Shown: positions 18,677 to 27,336 of the stretch, in pieces
Numbering within the stretch: position 1 is the stretch's first letter
Layout: every line of letters begins with the position of its first letter
NCBI GenBank assembly: GCA_012842565.1
Contig: DUSO01000076.1
Location: 1 to 36,059 of the forward strand
Length of the DNA stretch: 36,059 nucleotides
Direction of reading: 5' to 3'
Origin: Bacillota bacterium
Lineage (GTDB): Bacteria; Bacillota; SHA-98; Ch115
Position numbers and translations under genes: made by a program
Notes under the pieces: model-generated
Told to the model about the DNA's origin: nothing
Seen by the model: only the letters and a program-made list of their open reading frames with translations
Database searches by the model: none

Positions 18677-19927
18677 GTGAAGTATGGGATGAACACCCTG
18701 GATGATTTCGACGTGAAGGGCAAGACCGTGCTGTGCAGGGTCGACATAAACTCCCCCATAGACCCTGCGACAGGTGAGCCCCGTGATATCACCCGGATTG
18801 AGCGGTGTGTGCCCACTATTGCCGAGCTATCCCAAAGGGGGGCGAAGGTTGTTCTCCTGGCACATCAGGGCGGTGACCTGGAGTACAAGAACTTTACCAC
18901 GACAGAGCCCCACGCGAGGATATTGAGCAGACTTCTGGGCCGCCCCGTAGACTTCATTGATGATGTATGCGGCCCTGCTGCCAGGGAAAGGATCAGGCAG
19001 CTCGGGGAAGGGGACATTCTCCTCCTAGATAATGTGAGGTTTATGGCAGAGGAGATGACTCTTTTTGAGACAAAACTCAAGCTATCCCCAAAGGAACAGG
19101 CCAAAACCATTGTGGTGCGAAAGCTCGCACCCCTTGCTGACCTCTATGTATGCGATGCCTTTGCTGCTGTGCACCGCTCCCAGCCAACTCTGGTAGGCTT
19201 CGAAGAGGTATTGCCCTCTGCCATGGGAAGGCTTTTTGAGGAAGAGGTAACTGCACTGAGCAAGGTAAGGGAATCCCCGGAGAGGCCGTGCATCTTCGTG
19301 CTGGGCGGGGCAAAGATCCAGGATGCCTTTATCATAATGTCCTCGGTGCTAAAAGACAAGGTCTGCGATGAGGTCCTGACCTCGGGGCTCGTGGCAAACA
19401 TCATGTTCATGGCCAAGGGGGTTGACATAGGTAAGCCGTCTCGGGACTTTATCATGAGGAATGCGCTTGGTGAATACGTGGAGATGGCAAAGGGCATCTT
19501 GAGCGAGTTTGGAGACCGGGTTGTGTTGCCTGTTGACCTCGCCTATGTGAGGGACGGGAGGCAAGAGACAGGGATAGAGGACCTCCCGGTGGATGAGCTT
19601 ATCGTAGATATAGGGCACAAGACGGTGGATTTGTATTGTGCGAAGATAAGAGAGGCCCGCACGATATTCGTCAATGGTCCCGCCGGCGTGTTTGAAAAGC
19701 CTGAATCTGAGTACGGAACGAAATCTATCTGGGAAGCAATAGCGGCGTCGCATGCTTTTTCCGTGATTGGCGGAGGGGATAGCATTGCGGCGGTAAACAA
19801 ATATGGGCTTGAAAAGGGCTTTTCATATATCTCTACTGCAGGTGGCGGGCTTGTGAGGTTCCTAAGCGGCGAGGAGTTGCCTGTTATTAAGGCGCTGAAG
19901 GATGCGGCCAGGAGGATGGCCCCATGA
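18677..19927 (+). CDS. pgk: Phosphoglycerate kinase, archaeal-type sequence
   Basis: LDDFDVKGKTVLCRVDINSPIDPATGE, VVLLAHQGG, ARILSRLLGRPVDFIDDVCGPAAR, LLLDNVRF, VRKLAPLADLYVCDAFAAVHRSQPTLVGF, VNGPAGVFE, GGGDS. Confidence 0.92.
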   Translation: MKYGMNTLDDFDVKGKTVLCRVDINSPIDPATGEPRDITRIERCVPTIAELSQRGAKVVLLAHQGGDLEYKNFTTTEPHARILSRLLGRPVDFIDDVCGPAARERIRQLGEGDILLLDNVRFMAEEMTLFETKLKLSPKEQAKTIVVRKLAPLADLYVCDAFAAVHRSQPTLVGFEEVLPSAMGRLFEEEVTALSKVRESPERPCIFVLGGAKIQDAFIIMSSVLKDKVCDEVLTSGLVANIMFMAKGVDIGKPSRDFIMRNALGEYVEMAKGILSEFGDRVVLPVDLAYVRDGRQETGIEDLPVDELIVDIGHKTVDLYCAKIREARTIFVNGPAGVFEKPESEYGTKSIWEAIAASHAFSVIGGGDSIAAVNKYGLEKGFSYISTAGGGLVRFLSGEELPVIKALKDAARRMAP

Positions 19928-21177
19928 CTTATGAGACCGTAGTGATTCCATACGGGAAAGGGCATGTAAATGTCTCTATTTCCAGGGAGAATCTCACCGG
20001 GGTGTTTTCGCCGCGCCCTGCCGCTGTGCCGGAGGACCCCGGGAGGCTCGTCAGGGAGGCCCTTCGTAACCCTATCGGCAGCCCGCCCCTGCGCGAGATT
20101 GCCCGTGGGCATAGACAGGCAGTGATCCTCGTAAGTGACATCACCCGGCCTGTGCCGAGCCGTCTCCTGCTTCCCCCAATTCTTGAAGAACTCAAGGCCG
20201 CCGGCATGGGCCCCTCTCAGATTCATATAGTAATTGCGACGGGGCTCCATAGGGGGCATACGGATGCTGAGAAGCGGGCGCTTGTGGGTGACGATGTAGT
20301 AGACAGGTTTCTGGTGGAGGACCATTCCCTCGAGGACTGCGTGGACTGCGGGGCCACGGCAAGCGGGCTGCCGGTGGAGATAAATCGGAGTGTCGTCGAA
20401 GCCGATCTAAGGATCTGTACCGGGAATATAGATCCTCACTACTTCGTCGGCTACACAGGCGGGGCCAAGGCCATAATGCCGGGTGTTTCATCCAAGAGGT
20501 CAGTTACTGCAACCCACAGGATGATGCTCTTGCCCGGGGCCGAGGTAGGCAGGGTTGAAGGCAATCCGGTGCGAGCTGCTATAGAGGAGATTGGGGACAA
20601 GGTCGGGATTGATTTCATTCTAAATGTGGTTGTAAACGAAAAGAAGGAGATTATAGGCGCTGTTGCAGGGCACCATGTGAAGGCGCACCGCGAAGGCTGC
20701 AAGATAGCAGACCAGGTCTTCAAGGTACCGGTACCCGAAGCCTGCGACATAGTGATAGCGGGAGCGGGTGGATTCCCCAAGGACATCAATCTATATCAGG
20801 CTCAGAAGGGGCTTGACAATGCGAGGCTTGCCGTGAAGCAGGGCGGCACGATCATCCTCGTGGCCGAATGCCCGGAAGGCTTTGGCGACGAGACCTTTGA
20901 GGCATGGATGACCGGTGTAGGGGACCCTGAGGAGATAATTGCCCGGATGGAGAGAGAATTCGTGATGGGTGGCCACAAGGCCCTGGCGGTGGCGCTGACC
21001 ATGAGGAAGGCAAAGGTGATCCTGGTATCATCGCTTGACCCGGACCTCGTCAGGCGAGCGCATTTCACTCCGGCTAGCACTGTAGCCGAGGCCCTGGGGA
21101 TGGCCCTAGACCGGCACGGCGGGAGAGCAAAGATAGCCGTGATGCCGTATGCGGGGAGCACGGTGCCGGGCTTATAG
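19924..21177 (+). CDS. Nickel-pincer-dependent 2-hydroxyacid racemase/epimerase family (LarA-like)
   Basis: SDITRPVPSRLLLP, ATGLHRGHTDAEKRALVG, GNIDPHYFVGYTGGAKAIMPGVSSKRSVTATH. The H-x9-K-x15-H spacing equals that of LarA His174/Lys184/His200. ATGA overlap with pgk. Confidence 0.88.
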   Translation: MTYETVVIPYGKGHVNVSISRENLTGVFSPRPAAVPEDPGRLVREALRNPIGSPPLREIARGHRQAVILVSDITRPVPSRLLLPPILEELKAAGMGPSQIHIVIATGLHRGHTDAEKRALVGDDVVDRFLVEDHSLEDCVDCGATASGLPVEINRSVVEADLRICTGNIDPHYFVGYTGGAKAIMPGVSSKRSVTATHRMMLLPGAEVGRVEGNPVRAAIEEIGDKVGIDFILNVVVNEKKEIIGAVAGHHVKAHREGCKIADQVFKVPVPEACDIVIAGAGGFPKDINLYQAQKGLDNARLAVKQGGTIILVAECPEGFGDETFEAWMTGVGDPEEIIARMEREFVMGGHKALAVALTMRKAKVILVSSLDPDLVRRAHFTPASTVAEALGMALDRHGGRAKIAVMPYAGSTVPGL

Positions 21178-21418
21178 TATAGGACTGATAGACGGATATG
21201 TTCTCCTATCCTCTTGAGAAGCCATGCTAAAAAATTCGCCCCGCTAGCAGGAATTTATTAAATTACATCGAATTTTTTATTTAAGGCTCGTAAGTAGTAA
21301 CACCTGCACGCAAATAGGTTCGTTATAGTGAAGGAATTATGGATAAAAGATTGGCTGAACTTAACACCCAGTATTAACAACTTCAATTTCAATGATGAAT
21401 GTCGTGGAGGGAAAAGTC

Positions 21419-22387
21419 ATGGGTGGCAAATGGCAACTGCCGCCGAAGGGCGGCAAGATGGAGTCGAATGAAGGCATATACCTGCAAAACATGACATGGG
21501 CCGCTATCGAGGAAAGGCTCAAGAAGAATGACCTGATAATAGTGCCGGTCGGATCAACTGAGGCGCATGGTCCACACGCGTGCCTCGGGGAAGATACATT
21601 CCTGGTCACCAGGATGGCAGAGGCCGTGGCGGAAAAGACTGGATGCACGGTGGCTCAGCCGATATGGTATGGCTCGCATCCATTTCACCATCTGGGAATG
21701 CCGGGGACTATCGTTGTGCACGAAGATATATTCATCGGTCAACTACGGGCCATCATGGCAGGGCTATGGAACATGGGGTTTAGAAAACAGATATACTTAA
21801 ATGGTCACGGTCAGGAGTATGTGATACCGACTGCCATTCACCAGTTTGCTAAAAGGTACCAAGTGCCAGGCATTTTTATCAATGTGAACTGGTATCATGC
21901 GATCCCTGAGCATCTACAGACCAAGGAGAACGGCGGCCCGTATGAGACCAACTTCATCCATGCAGATGAGGTAGAGACTTCGTGGTCGCTGGCCCTGTTC
22001 CCTGAGTTCATGGACATGTCCAAGGCCGTAGATACAAAGCCGAGGGGTTATCTACCAGAAGGGCATATAGACAAGGCGGGAAATCTACTTCAAAGGCCAA
22101 TCGCATGGTATGGGCATGCGGGATGTGGTCCGATTGAGGTCGTTGCGTTTCCTGAGGGAGTAGTGGGCAGGGCAACCGCAGCTACAGCGGAAAAGGCGAT
22201 CCCCGGAGTTGAGGCCTTTTTGGACTACCTGGAAAAGCTGGTAAACGATATCCTTGCTAAGTTCCCTGCGGGGGAGCTCCCACCAATAGGAGAGCTGACG
22301 CAGAGATCCCGGGAAGAAATAGAGGCGGTAATCAAGGGGCCCTTAAAGGGTGGACGAAGCATATACACTATCGCGTATCCGTCGTGA
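21419..22387 (+). CDS. Creatininase-family hydrolase, IolN-like (diketo-inositol hydrolase candidate), copy 1
   Basis: VPVGSTEAHGPHACLGEDTFLVTRMAE, LNGHGQEYV, FIHADEVETSWSLALFPE metal-ligand motifs. ATG 21419 preceded by GGAGGG. Confidence 0.85.
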   Translation: MGGKWQLPPKGGKMESNEGIYLQNMTWAAIEERLKKNDLIIVPVGSTEAHGPHACLGEDTFLVTRMAEAVAEKTGCTVAQPIWYGSHPFHHLGMPGTIVVHEDIFIGQLRAIMAGLWNMGFRKQIYLNGHGQEYVIPTAIHQFAKRYQVPGIFINVNWYHAIPEHLQTKENGGPYETNFIHADEVETSWSLALFPEFMDMSKAVDTKPRGYLPEGHIDKAGNLLQRPIAWYGHAGCGPIEVVAFPEGVVGRATAATAEKAIPGVEAFLDYLEKLVNDILAKFPAGELPPIGELTQRSREEIEAVIKGPLKGGRSIYTIAYPS

Positions 22388-22408
22388 TGCGGAAAGGAAG
22401 GTTGGCCG

Positions 22409-23923
22409 ATGGGCGATGGGCCTTTACTCAAGATGGTCGGGATCACCAAGGAATTTCCTGGCGTAAAAGCACTCAAGGGTGTTGACTTTGAACTTCGCGC
22501 AGGCGAAGTTCACGTCCTAGTTGGCGAGAATGGCGCTGGTAAGTCAACTCTAATGAAGATACTATCGGGGGTGTACAGGCCTGACTCTGGGCGTATTTTG
22601 ATAAATGGAAAGGAGGTGCAGATAACTAGTCCACGAAAAGCCCAGGAGTCCGGGATCGCAACGATATATCAGGAGTTTAACTTGATTCCGTACCTGAGTA
22701 TCGTCCAAAACATCTTTTTAGGCCGGGAGTTGATGACTAACACAGCGATTCCAAGGATGAATTACCGGGAGATGCGAGTGAAGGCCAAGGAGCTTCTGGA
22801 CTCCCTGGGAATTCAAATCAGTCCTGACACGCTGGTAAAGGATCTGAGCATGGCCCAGCGACAGATGATCGAGGTTGCAAAGGCACTATCATTGGAGGCC
22901 CGGATCCTCATTATGGATGAACCTACGTCTGCCCTTACCTCCAGGGAGATCGAGCACCTATTTGACATCGTGAGGGCGCTAAAGGCATCCGGCATGGGGA
23001 TCATCTATATTTCTCACAGATTGGAAGAAATTGAACGGATAGGCGATAGGGTAACAGTGCTGCGTGACGGCGAAGTCATAGGAACAAAGGATGTCAGTGG
23101 ATTAAGCACTGAGGAATTGATAACCATGATGGTCGGGAGGGAGATAGGCGATCTATTCCCGCGGGAACGAGTAAGCAAAGGCGAGGTTGCCCTCAAGGTT
23201 GAACATCTCTCCAGGAGAAATGTTGTCAAGGACGTAAGCCTTGAAGTTCATTATGGCGAAATAGTAGGCTTGGCCGGCCTGGTGGGATCCGGCCGGACCG
23301 AGCTGGCGAGATTAATATTTGGTGCAGACAGGTTTGACCACGGGGAGATCGTTATATCCGGGAGGAGGGTCAAAGGGGACCACAATCCCTCTGCATCGGT
23401 TCGATCAGGTTTGAGTTTCTTGCCAGAGGACCGTAAGGAGCAGGGGCTATGTTTGAGCTTATCTGTAGCAAACAACGTAATTCTGGCCTCATTAAGGAGG
23501 CTATTCCCTCACCGGATAACGAGCCCCCGGCGCGAGATGAATGTTACACTAGATTATGTCAGAAAGCTTCGCATCGCAATCCCTTCCCCTTTTAGGGCTG
23601 TAAAATCGCTGAGCGGCGGGAATCAGCAGAAAGTAGTGCTAGCAAAATGGCTTTGCACCCAGTCAAAGGTGTTCATATTTGATGAGCCGACTCGCGGCAT
23701 CGACGTTGCAGCTAAGGCCGAAATCCACGGCCTAATGAACGAGCTGGCAGAGCAGGGTGCTGCAATATTGATGATCTCTTCCGAGCTTCCTGAGATACTT
23801 GGAATGAGCGATCGTATCTATGTAATGCATGAGGGAAGGATTGTAAAAGAGTTTACGCGGGACGAAGCCACTCAAGAGGAGATACTTCGCTACGCGATGG
23901 GGGGAGTAGGCGGTGCGGCGTGA
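22409..23923 (+). CDS. Sugar ABC transporter ATP-binding protein (RbsA/CUT2-type, two NBDs), copy 1
   Basis: GENGAGKSTLMKILSGVYRPD, LSMAQRQMIEVAKALS, ILIMDEPTSALT; second NBD GLVGSGRTELAR, LSGGNQQKVVLAKWL. Confidence 0.94.
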   Translation: MGDGPLLKMVGITKEFPGVKALKGVDFELRAGEVHVLVGENGAGKSTLMKILSGVYRPDSGRILINGKEVQITSPRKAQESGIATIYQEFNLIPYLSIVQNIFLGRELMTNTAIPRMNYREMRVKAKELLDSLGIQISPDTLVKDLSMAQRQMIEVAKALSLEARILIMDEPTSALTSREIEHLFDIVRALKASGMGIIYISHRLEEIERIGDRVTVLRDGEVIGTKDVSGLSTEELITMMVGREIGDLFPRERVSKGEVALKVEHLSRRNVVKDVSLEVHYGEIVGLAGLVGSGRTELARLIFGADRFDHGEIVISGRRVKGDHNPSASVRSGLSFLPEDRKEQGLCLSLSVANNVILASLRRLFPHRITSPRREMNVTLDYVRKLRIAIPSPFRAVKSLSGGNQQKVVLAKWLCTQSKVFIFDEPTRGIDVAAKAEIHGLMNELAEQGAAILMISSELPEILGMSDRIYVMHEGRIVKEFTRDEATQEEILRYAMGGVGGAA

Positions 23924-24884
23924 GCCTAATGTGTCCAGGGTGCCCGTAAGTGTCAGAAGAGTTCCAGGGACTTTTTACATACTTATAATAATGATCAGTC
24001 TTGCCTCTATTACCATCCCGGGTTTCGGGACGGTCTCGAACTTGCTGAATATCCTACTGCAGGGAAGTTTTCTGGCCATTGTAGCTTGTGGAGCTACTCT
24101 TGCGATTATCAGTAGCGGGATCGACCTTTCCGTGGGGACCGTGTTGAGCCTTTCAGGCGTAGTGACTGGCTTGGCCCTTCATGCCGGCATCCCTATTGCC
24201 TTGGCGATCTTAAGTGGGGTCCTGACCGGCCTTATCTGTGGGATCATTACAGGTAGCCTCGTAGCTTTCGTGGGTTTGGAGCCGTTCATAGCGACATTTG
24301 GGATGATGAGTATGGCCCAAGGTCTCGGCCTTGTTCTGAGCAACGGTGCCTCTATCCCCGGATTCCAGGAATCCTTTAGGTGGTTCGGCGAAGGGGTTGT
24401 TTGGAAAGTCCCTGTACCGCTAATAATTGCCTTGGTTATAGTTGCGTGTATCTGGTGGCTACTCCGGCATACTCGGCTCGGCCTCTATATCTATGCCATA
24501 GGGGGAAGCGAGGAAGTCGCGGGCTGGTCCGGGATAGAAGTCGGGAGATGCAAGTTAGCTTTATACAGCATATCGGGATGTCTCGCCGGGATAGCTGGCG
24601 TCCTTCTGGCCGCAAGAATGAATTCAGGTCATCCGACTGTAGGGGTTGGATGGGAAATGGATGCGATTGCGTCGGTGGTTATCGGGGGCACCCCGCTAAC
24701 GGGAGGTCGTGGCGGGGTTATTGGGACTATGGTTGGGGTGGCTATCGTCTCGGTCCTTAGGAATATTCTCAACATGTTGCGCCTTTCGTCTCCATGGCAA
24801 ATTACTTTAATCGGCGCTATAGTCGTCATTGCAATAGGGCTCGATATCCTTCTCCGCCGGTGGCGACTCGCATTGGAGGGTTGA
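23913..24884 (+). CDS. Sugar ABC transporter permease (RbsC-type), copy 1a
   Basis: GATLAIISSGIDLSVGTVLSLSGVVTG, FIATFGMMSMAQGLGLVLS, VVIGGTPLTGGRGGVIGTMVG; overlaps the ATPase end. Confidence 0.94.
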   Translation: MRREPNVSRVPVSVRRVPGTFYILIIMISLASITIPGFGTVSNLLNILLQGSFLAIVACGATLAIISSGIDLSVGTVLSLSGVVTGLALHAGIPIALAILSGVLTGLICGIITGSLVAFVGLEPFIATFGMMSMAQGLGLVLSNGASIPGFQESFRWFGEGVVWKVPVPLIIALVIVACIWWLLRHTRLGLYIYAIGGSEEVAGWSGIEVGRCKLALYSISGCLAGIAGVLLAARMNSGHPTVGVGWEMDAIASVVIGGTPLTGGRGGVIGTMVGVAIVSVLRNILNMLRLSSPWQITLIGAIVVIAIGLDILLRRWRLALEG

Positions 24885-24886
24885 GA

Positions 24887-25885
24887 ATGTACCAGCGTTC
24901 ACAACAGATCCAGACGTTAACTCACAATGAGATCTCTAAGGGCGTTGCAACGGAGGTTTTCGGGGGCTCCGGATCTCGATTCTTGCTTCTGGTTGGCCTT
25001 ATCGTCGTATTATCATTCATAGCACCCAATTTTCTGTCGCTGAACAACTTTATCAATGTATTCAGGCAAGCCTCACTTCTTTTGATCATGTCAATCGGGA
25101 TGACTCTGGTAATCCTTACCGGGAGGGGTGGGATTGACCTCTCAATCGGCTCCGTATTGGCACTCTCATCCTGCATGGCCGCTTCTGCCTTGAAGGCGGG
25201 ACTTCCAGTGACAGTATCTATAATTATTGGACTGTCCATCGGGGCGTTATGTGGGCTGGTTAATGGTGCTCTTGTGACCATGGTGGGATTACCAGCTTTT
25301 ATCGCAACGTTCGGAATGATGCAGATAGCGAGAGGGGCTGTCCTCCTTTACATGAAAGGGGCTATAATCTATGGATTTAGCCCCGCGTTTCGATTCATAG
25401 GCGCAGGGCATCTATTTGGATTGCCAATGCCGGTGATAGTAGCCGGGGTGCTGTTTGCGGTATTTACCTTTGTGTTATACAGGACTCCTTTTGGTAAAGA
25501 GGTCTATGCAATAGGTGCCAATAGAATAGCGGCGGAACTATCCGGGGTGAGAGTCAATAGAGTCCTCCTCACGGTTTACACGATATCCGGGGCTATGGCT
25601 GCGTGTGCGGGGCTGGTATATATCTCCCGGCTTAATGCAGCCGAGAGCGTAATAGGGCAGCTCTTTGAGCTCCAGGCCATTGCAGCCACAGTCATAGGTG
25701 GTACCTCCTTCCGGGGCGGTGAAGGGGGCCTGATTGGGACAATTGCAGGAGCTCTTATAATAACATTCCTTAATAATGGGATGAACCTTCTTGGAATCTC
25801 GTCCCTGTGGCAGTTATTCGTATTGGGGAGCGTAATAGTTAGTGGAGTAACCTTTGACATGTACTTTTGGCATCGTTCCCGTTAA
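24887..25885 (+). CDS. Sugar ABC transporter permease (RbsC-type), copy 1b
   Basis: SIGMTLVILTGRGGIDLSIGSVLALSS, FIATFGMMQIARGAVLLYM, TVIGGTSFRGGEGGLIGTIAGALI. ATG 24887 preceded by GGAGGG; the longer ORF-track start is unlikely. Confidence 0.94.
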   Translation: MYQRSQQIQTLTHNEISKGVATEVFGGSGSRFLLLVGLIVVLSFIAPNFLSLNNFINVFRQASLLLIMSIGMTLVILTGRGGIDLSIGSVLALSSCMAASALKAGLPVTVSIIIGLSIGALCGLVNGALVTMVGLPAFIATFGMMQIARGAVLLYMKGAIIYGFSPAFRFIGAGHLFGLPMPVIVAGVLFAVFTFVLYRTPFGKEVYAIGANRIAAELSGVRVNRVLLTVYTISGAMAACAGLVYISRLNAAESVIGQLFELQAIAATVIGGTSFRGGEGGLIGTIAGALIITFLNNGMNLLGISSLWQLFVLGSVIVSGVTFDMYFWHRSR

Positions 25886-25987
25886 CCCGGGGATTGGAGG
25901 TGACGGTGTGGAAGTTGTGACAGCAGTTTTCCTGAGCAGGATGCGGTGTCCCAGGTAATTTAAACTCGCATAGGAGGTTGACTCTCG

Positions 25988-26941
25988 GTGATGGCACGGA
26001 AGTTTTTTGTCGCTGCGGTTATTGTGGTAAGTCTGATAGCTATTTTCCTTAGCGGGTCGTCAATTCTGGCTGGTAAGCAATATGAGATCGCGTTTATAGT
26101 CAAGAGCCTTACGAATCCGTTCTGGATTGACATGAAGGCTGGGGCTGAATCGGCGGCCAAGGACCTTAACGTAAAATTGCAGACTATGGCACCAGTGAAA
26201 GCGGATAACGTTGAGGAACAAATTCGTATGATCGAGGATTTGATCCAACGAAAGATAGATGCCATAGTCCTGGCACCTGCTGATACTAAAGGGATCATCC
26301 CGGGCATTGAGAAGGCTAACCAAGCTGGAGTTCCTGTCGTAATTGTAAACACGAAAGCGGCCGGGGGAAAGATAGTCTCTTTTGTGGGCGCAGAGAACTT
26401 CGATGCCGCAACTATGATTGCTGAGCGAGTTGTGGAAAAACTGAACGGCAAGGGTAAGGTAGTCATACTTGAGGGTGTTCCAGCCGCGCAGACTGCAATT
26501 GACCGGAAAAATGGGTTCTTGAGTGTGCTGAAGAAATATAGCGGAATTGAGATCCTGGCATCCCAGACTGCCAATTTCCAAAGGGCAGAAGGGATGATGG
26601 TTATGGAGAACCTACTTCAGCGATTCCCGCACATTGACGCAGTTCTGTGTGCAAATGACGAGATGGCCTTAGGAGCATTGGAAGCAATAGATGCAGCGGG
26701 CAGGCTAAAAGAAATGATTGTCACCGGCTTTGACGCAAACAGAGATGCTGTAGTGGCTGTCCGCGACGGCCGGCTTTTCCTCACATGTGATCAGAACTCT
26801 GCCGCTCAAGGCTCTGAAGGAGTCCGAGCTGCCGTGAGGTATCTCAATGGGGAATCCGTCCCTGCGAGGATCGTGACCAAGGTCATACTTGTCGATAAAA
26901 CCAACGTGGATTCGTACCTCAAAAAATATGGTATCAAGTAA
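25988..26941 (+). CDS. Sugar ABC transporter substrate-binding protein (RbsB-type), copy 1
   Basis: Signal sequence; YEIAFIVKSLTNPFWIDMKAGAESAAKDLNV; LLQRFPHIDAVLCANDEMALGALEAI. Confidence 0.94.
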   Translation: MMARKFFVAAVIVVSLIAIFLSGSSILAGKQYEIAFIVKSLTNPFWIDMKAGAESAAKDLNVKLQTMAPVKADNVEEQIRMIEDLIQRKIDAIVLAPADTKGIIPGIEKANQAGVPVVIVNTKAAGGKIVSFVGAENFDAATMIAERVVEKLNGKGKVVILEGVPAAQTAIDRKNGFLSVLKKYSGIEILASQTANFQRAEGMMVMENLLQRFPHIDAVLCANDEMALGALEAIDAAGRLKEMIVTGFDANRDAVVAVRDGRLFLTCDQNSAAQGSEGVRAAVRYLNGESVPARIVTKVILVDKTNVDSYLKKYGIK

Positions 26942-26982
26942 TGGGCTGACGGTTGGGAAACGCTGAATGTTCGTCCGCCATT

Positions 26983-27035
26983 AATGGGGATGCATCCGGG
27001 GGCACAGCAATGGGCTCTGGGCGCATCCCCATTGC
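26983..27035. other. Overlapping, mutually exclusive stem-loops downstream of SBP copy 1
   Basis: AATGGGGATGC (26983-26993) pairs with GCATCCCCATT (27023-27033); GCAATGGG (27007-27014) pairs with CCCATTGC (27028-27035). Confidence 0.6.
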
Positions 27036-27336
27036 GATTTCATCTCTCCTGGGTGATAATTGTGGAAAGGCTCCAGTCAAATCTACCCCCCTCAAGATAC
27101 GCCGCGTACCTTTGTCTTTCGACGGTGCAGGCCCGGCCGGCATGGAGAACTACTTTGATTCAGCCCCGGCTTGCCCTGTAACATACCCCGCCGATCCCAT
27201 GCGCTATTGATGCGGGAGCATAAAAAATCACCTGGCGAAGAAGGAAATTGGCTTTCCGCGTAGTAATATTTAAGTAAGGATTAATTAAGAATCATATAGG
27301 CTTAATATTGAAGGCTTGCTTTAGGAGGATTCAGGA

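Noticed and set aside
26953-27210. 85-aa + strand ORF between SBP copy 1 and the XRE-cupin gene
   Set aside because: No recognised domain; overlaps the paired hairpins and has no clear ribosome-binding site.
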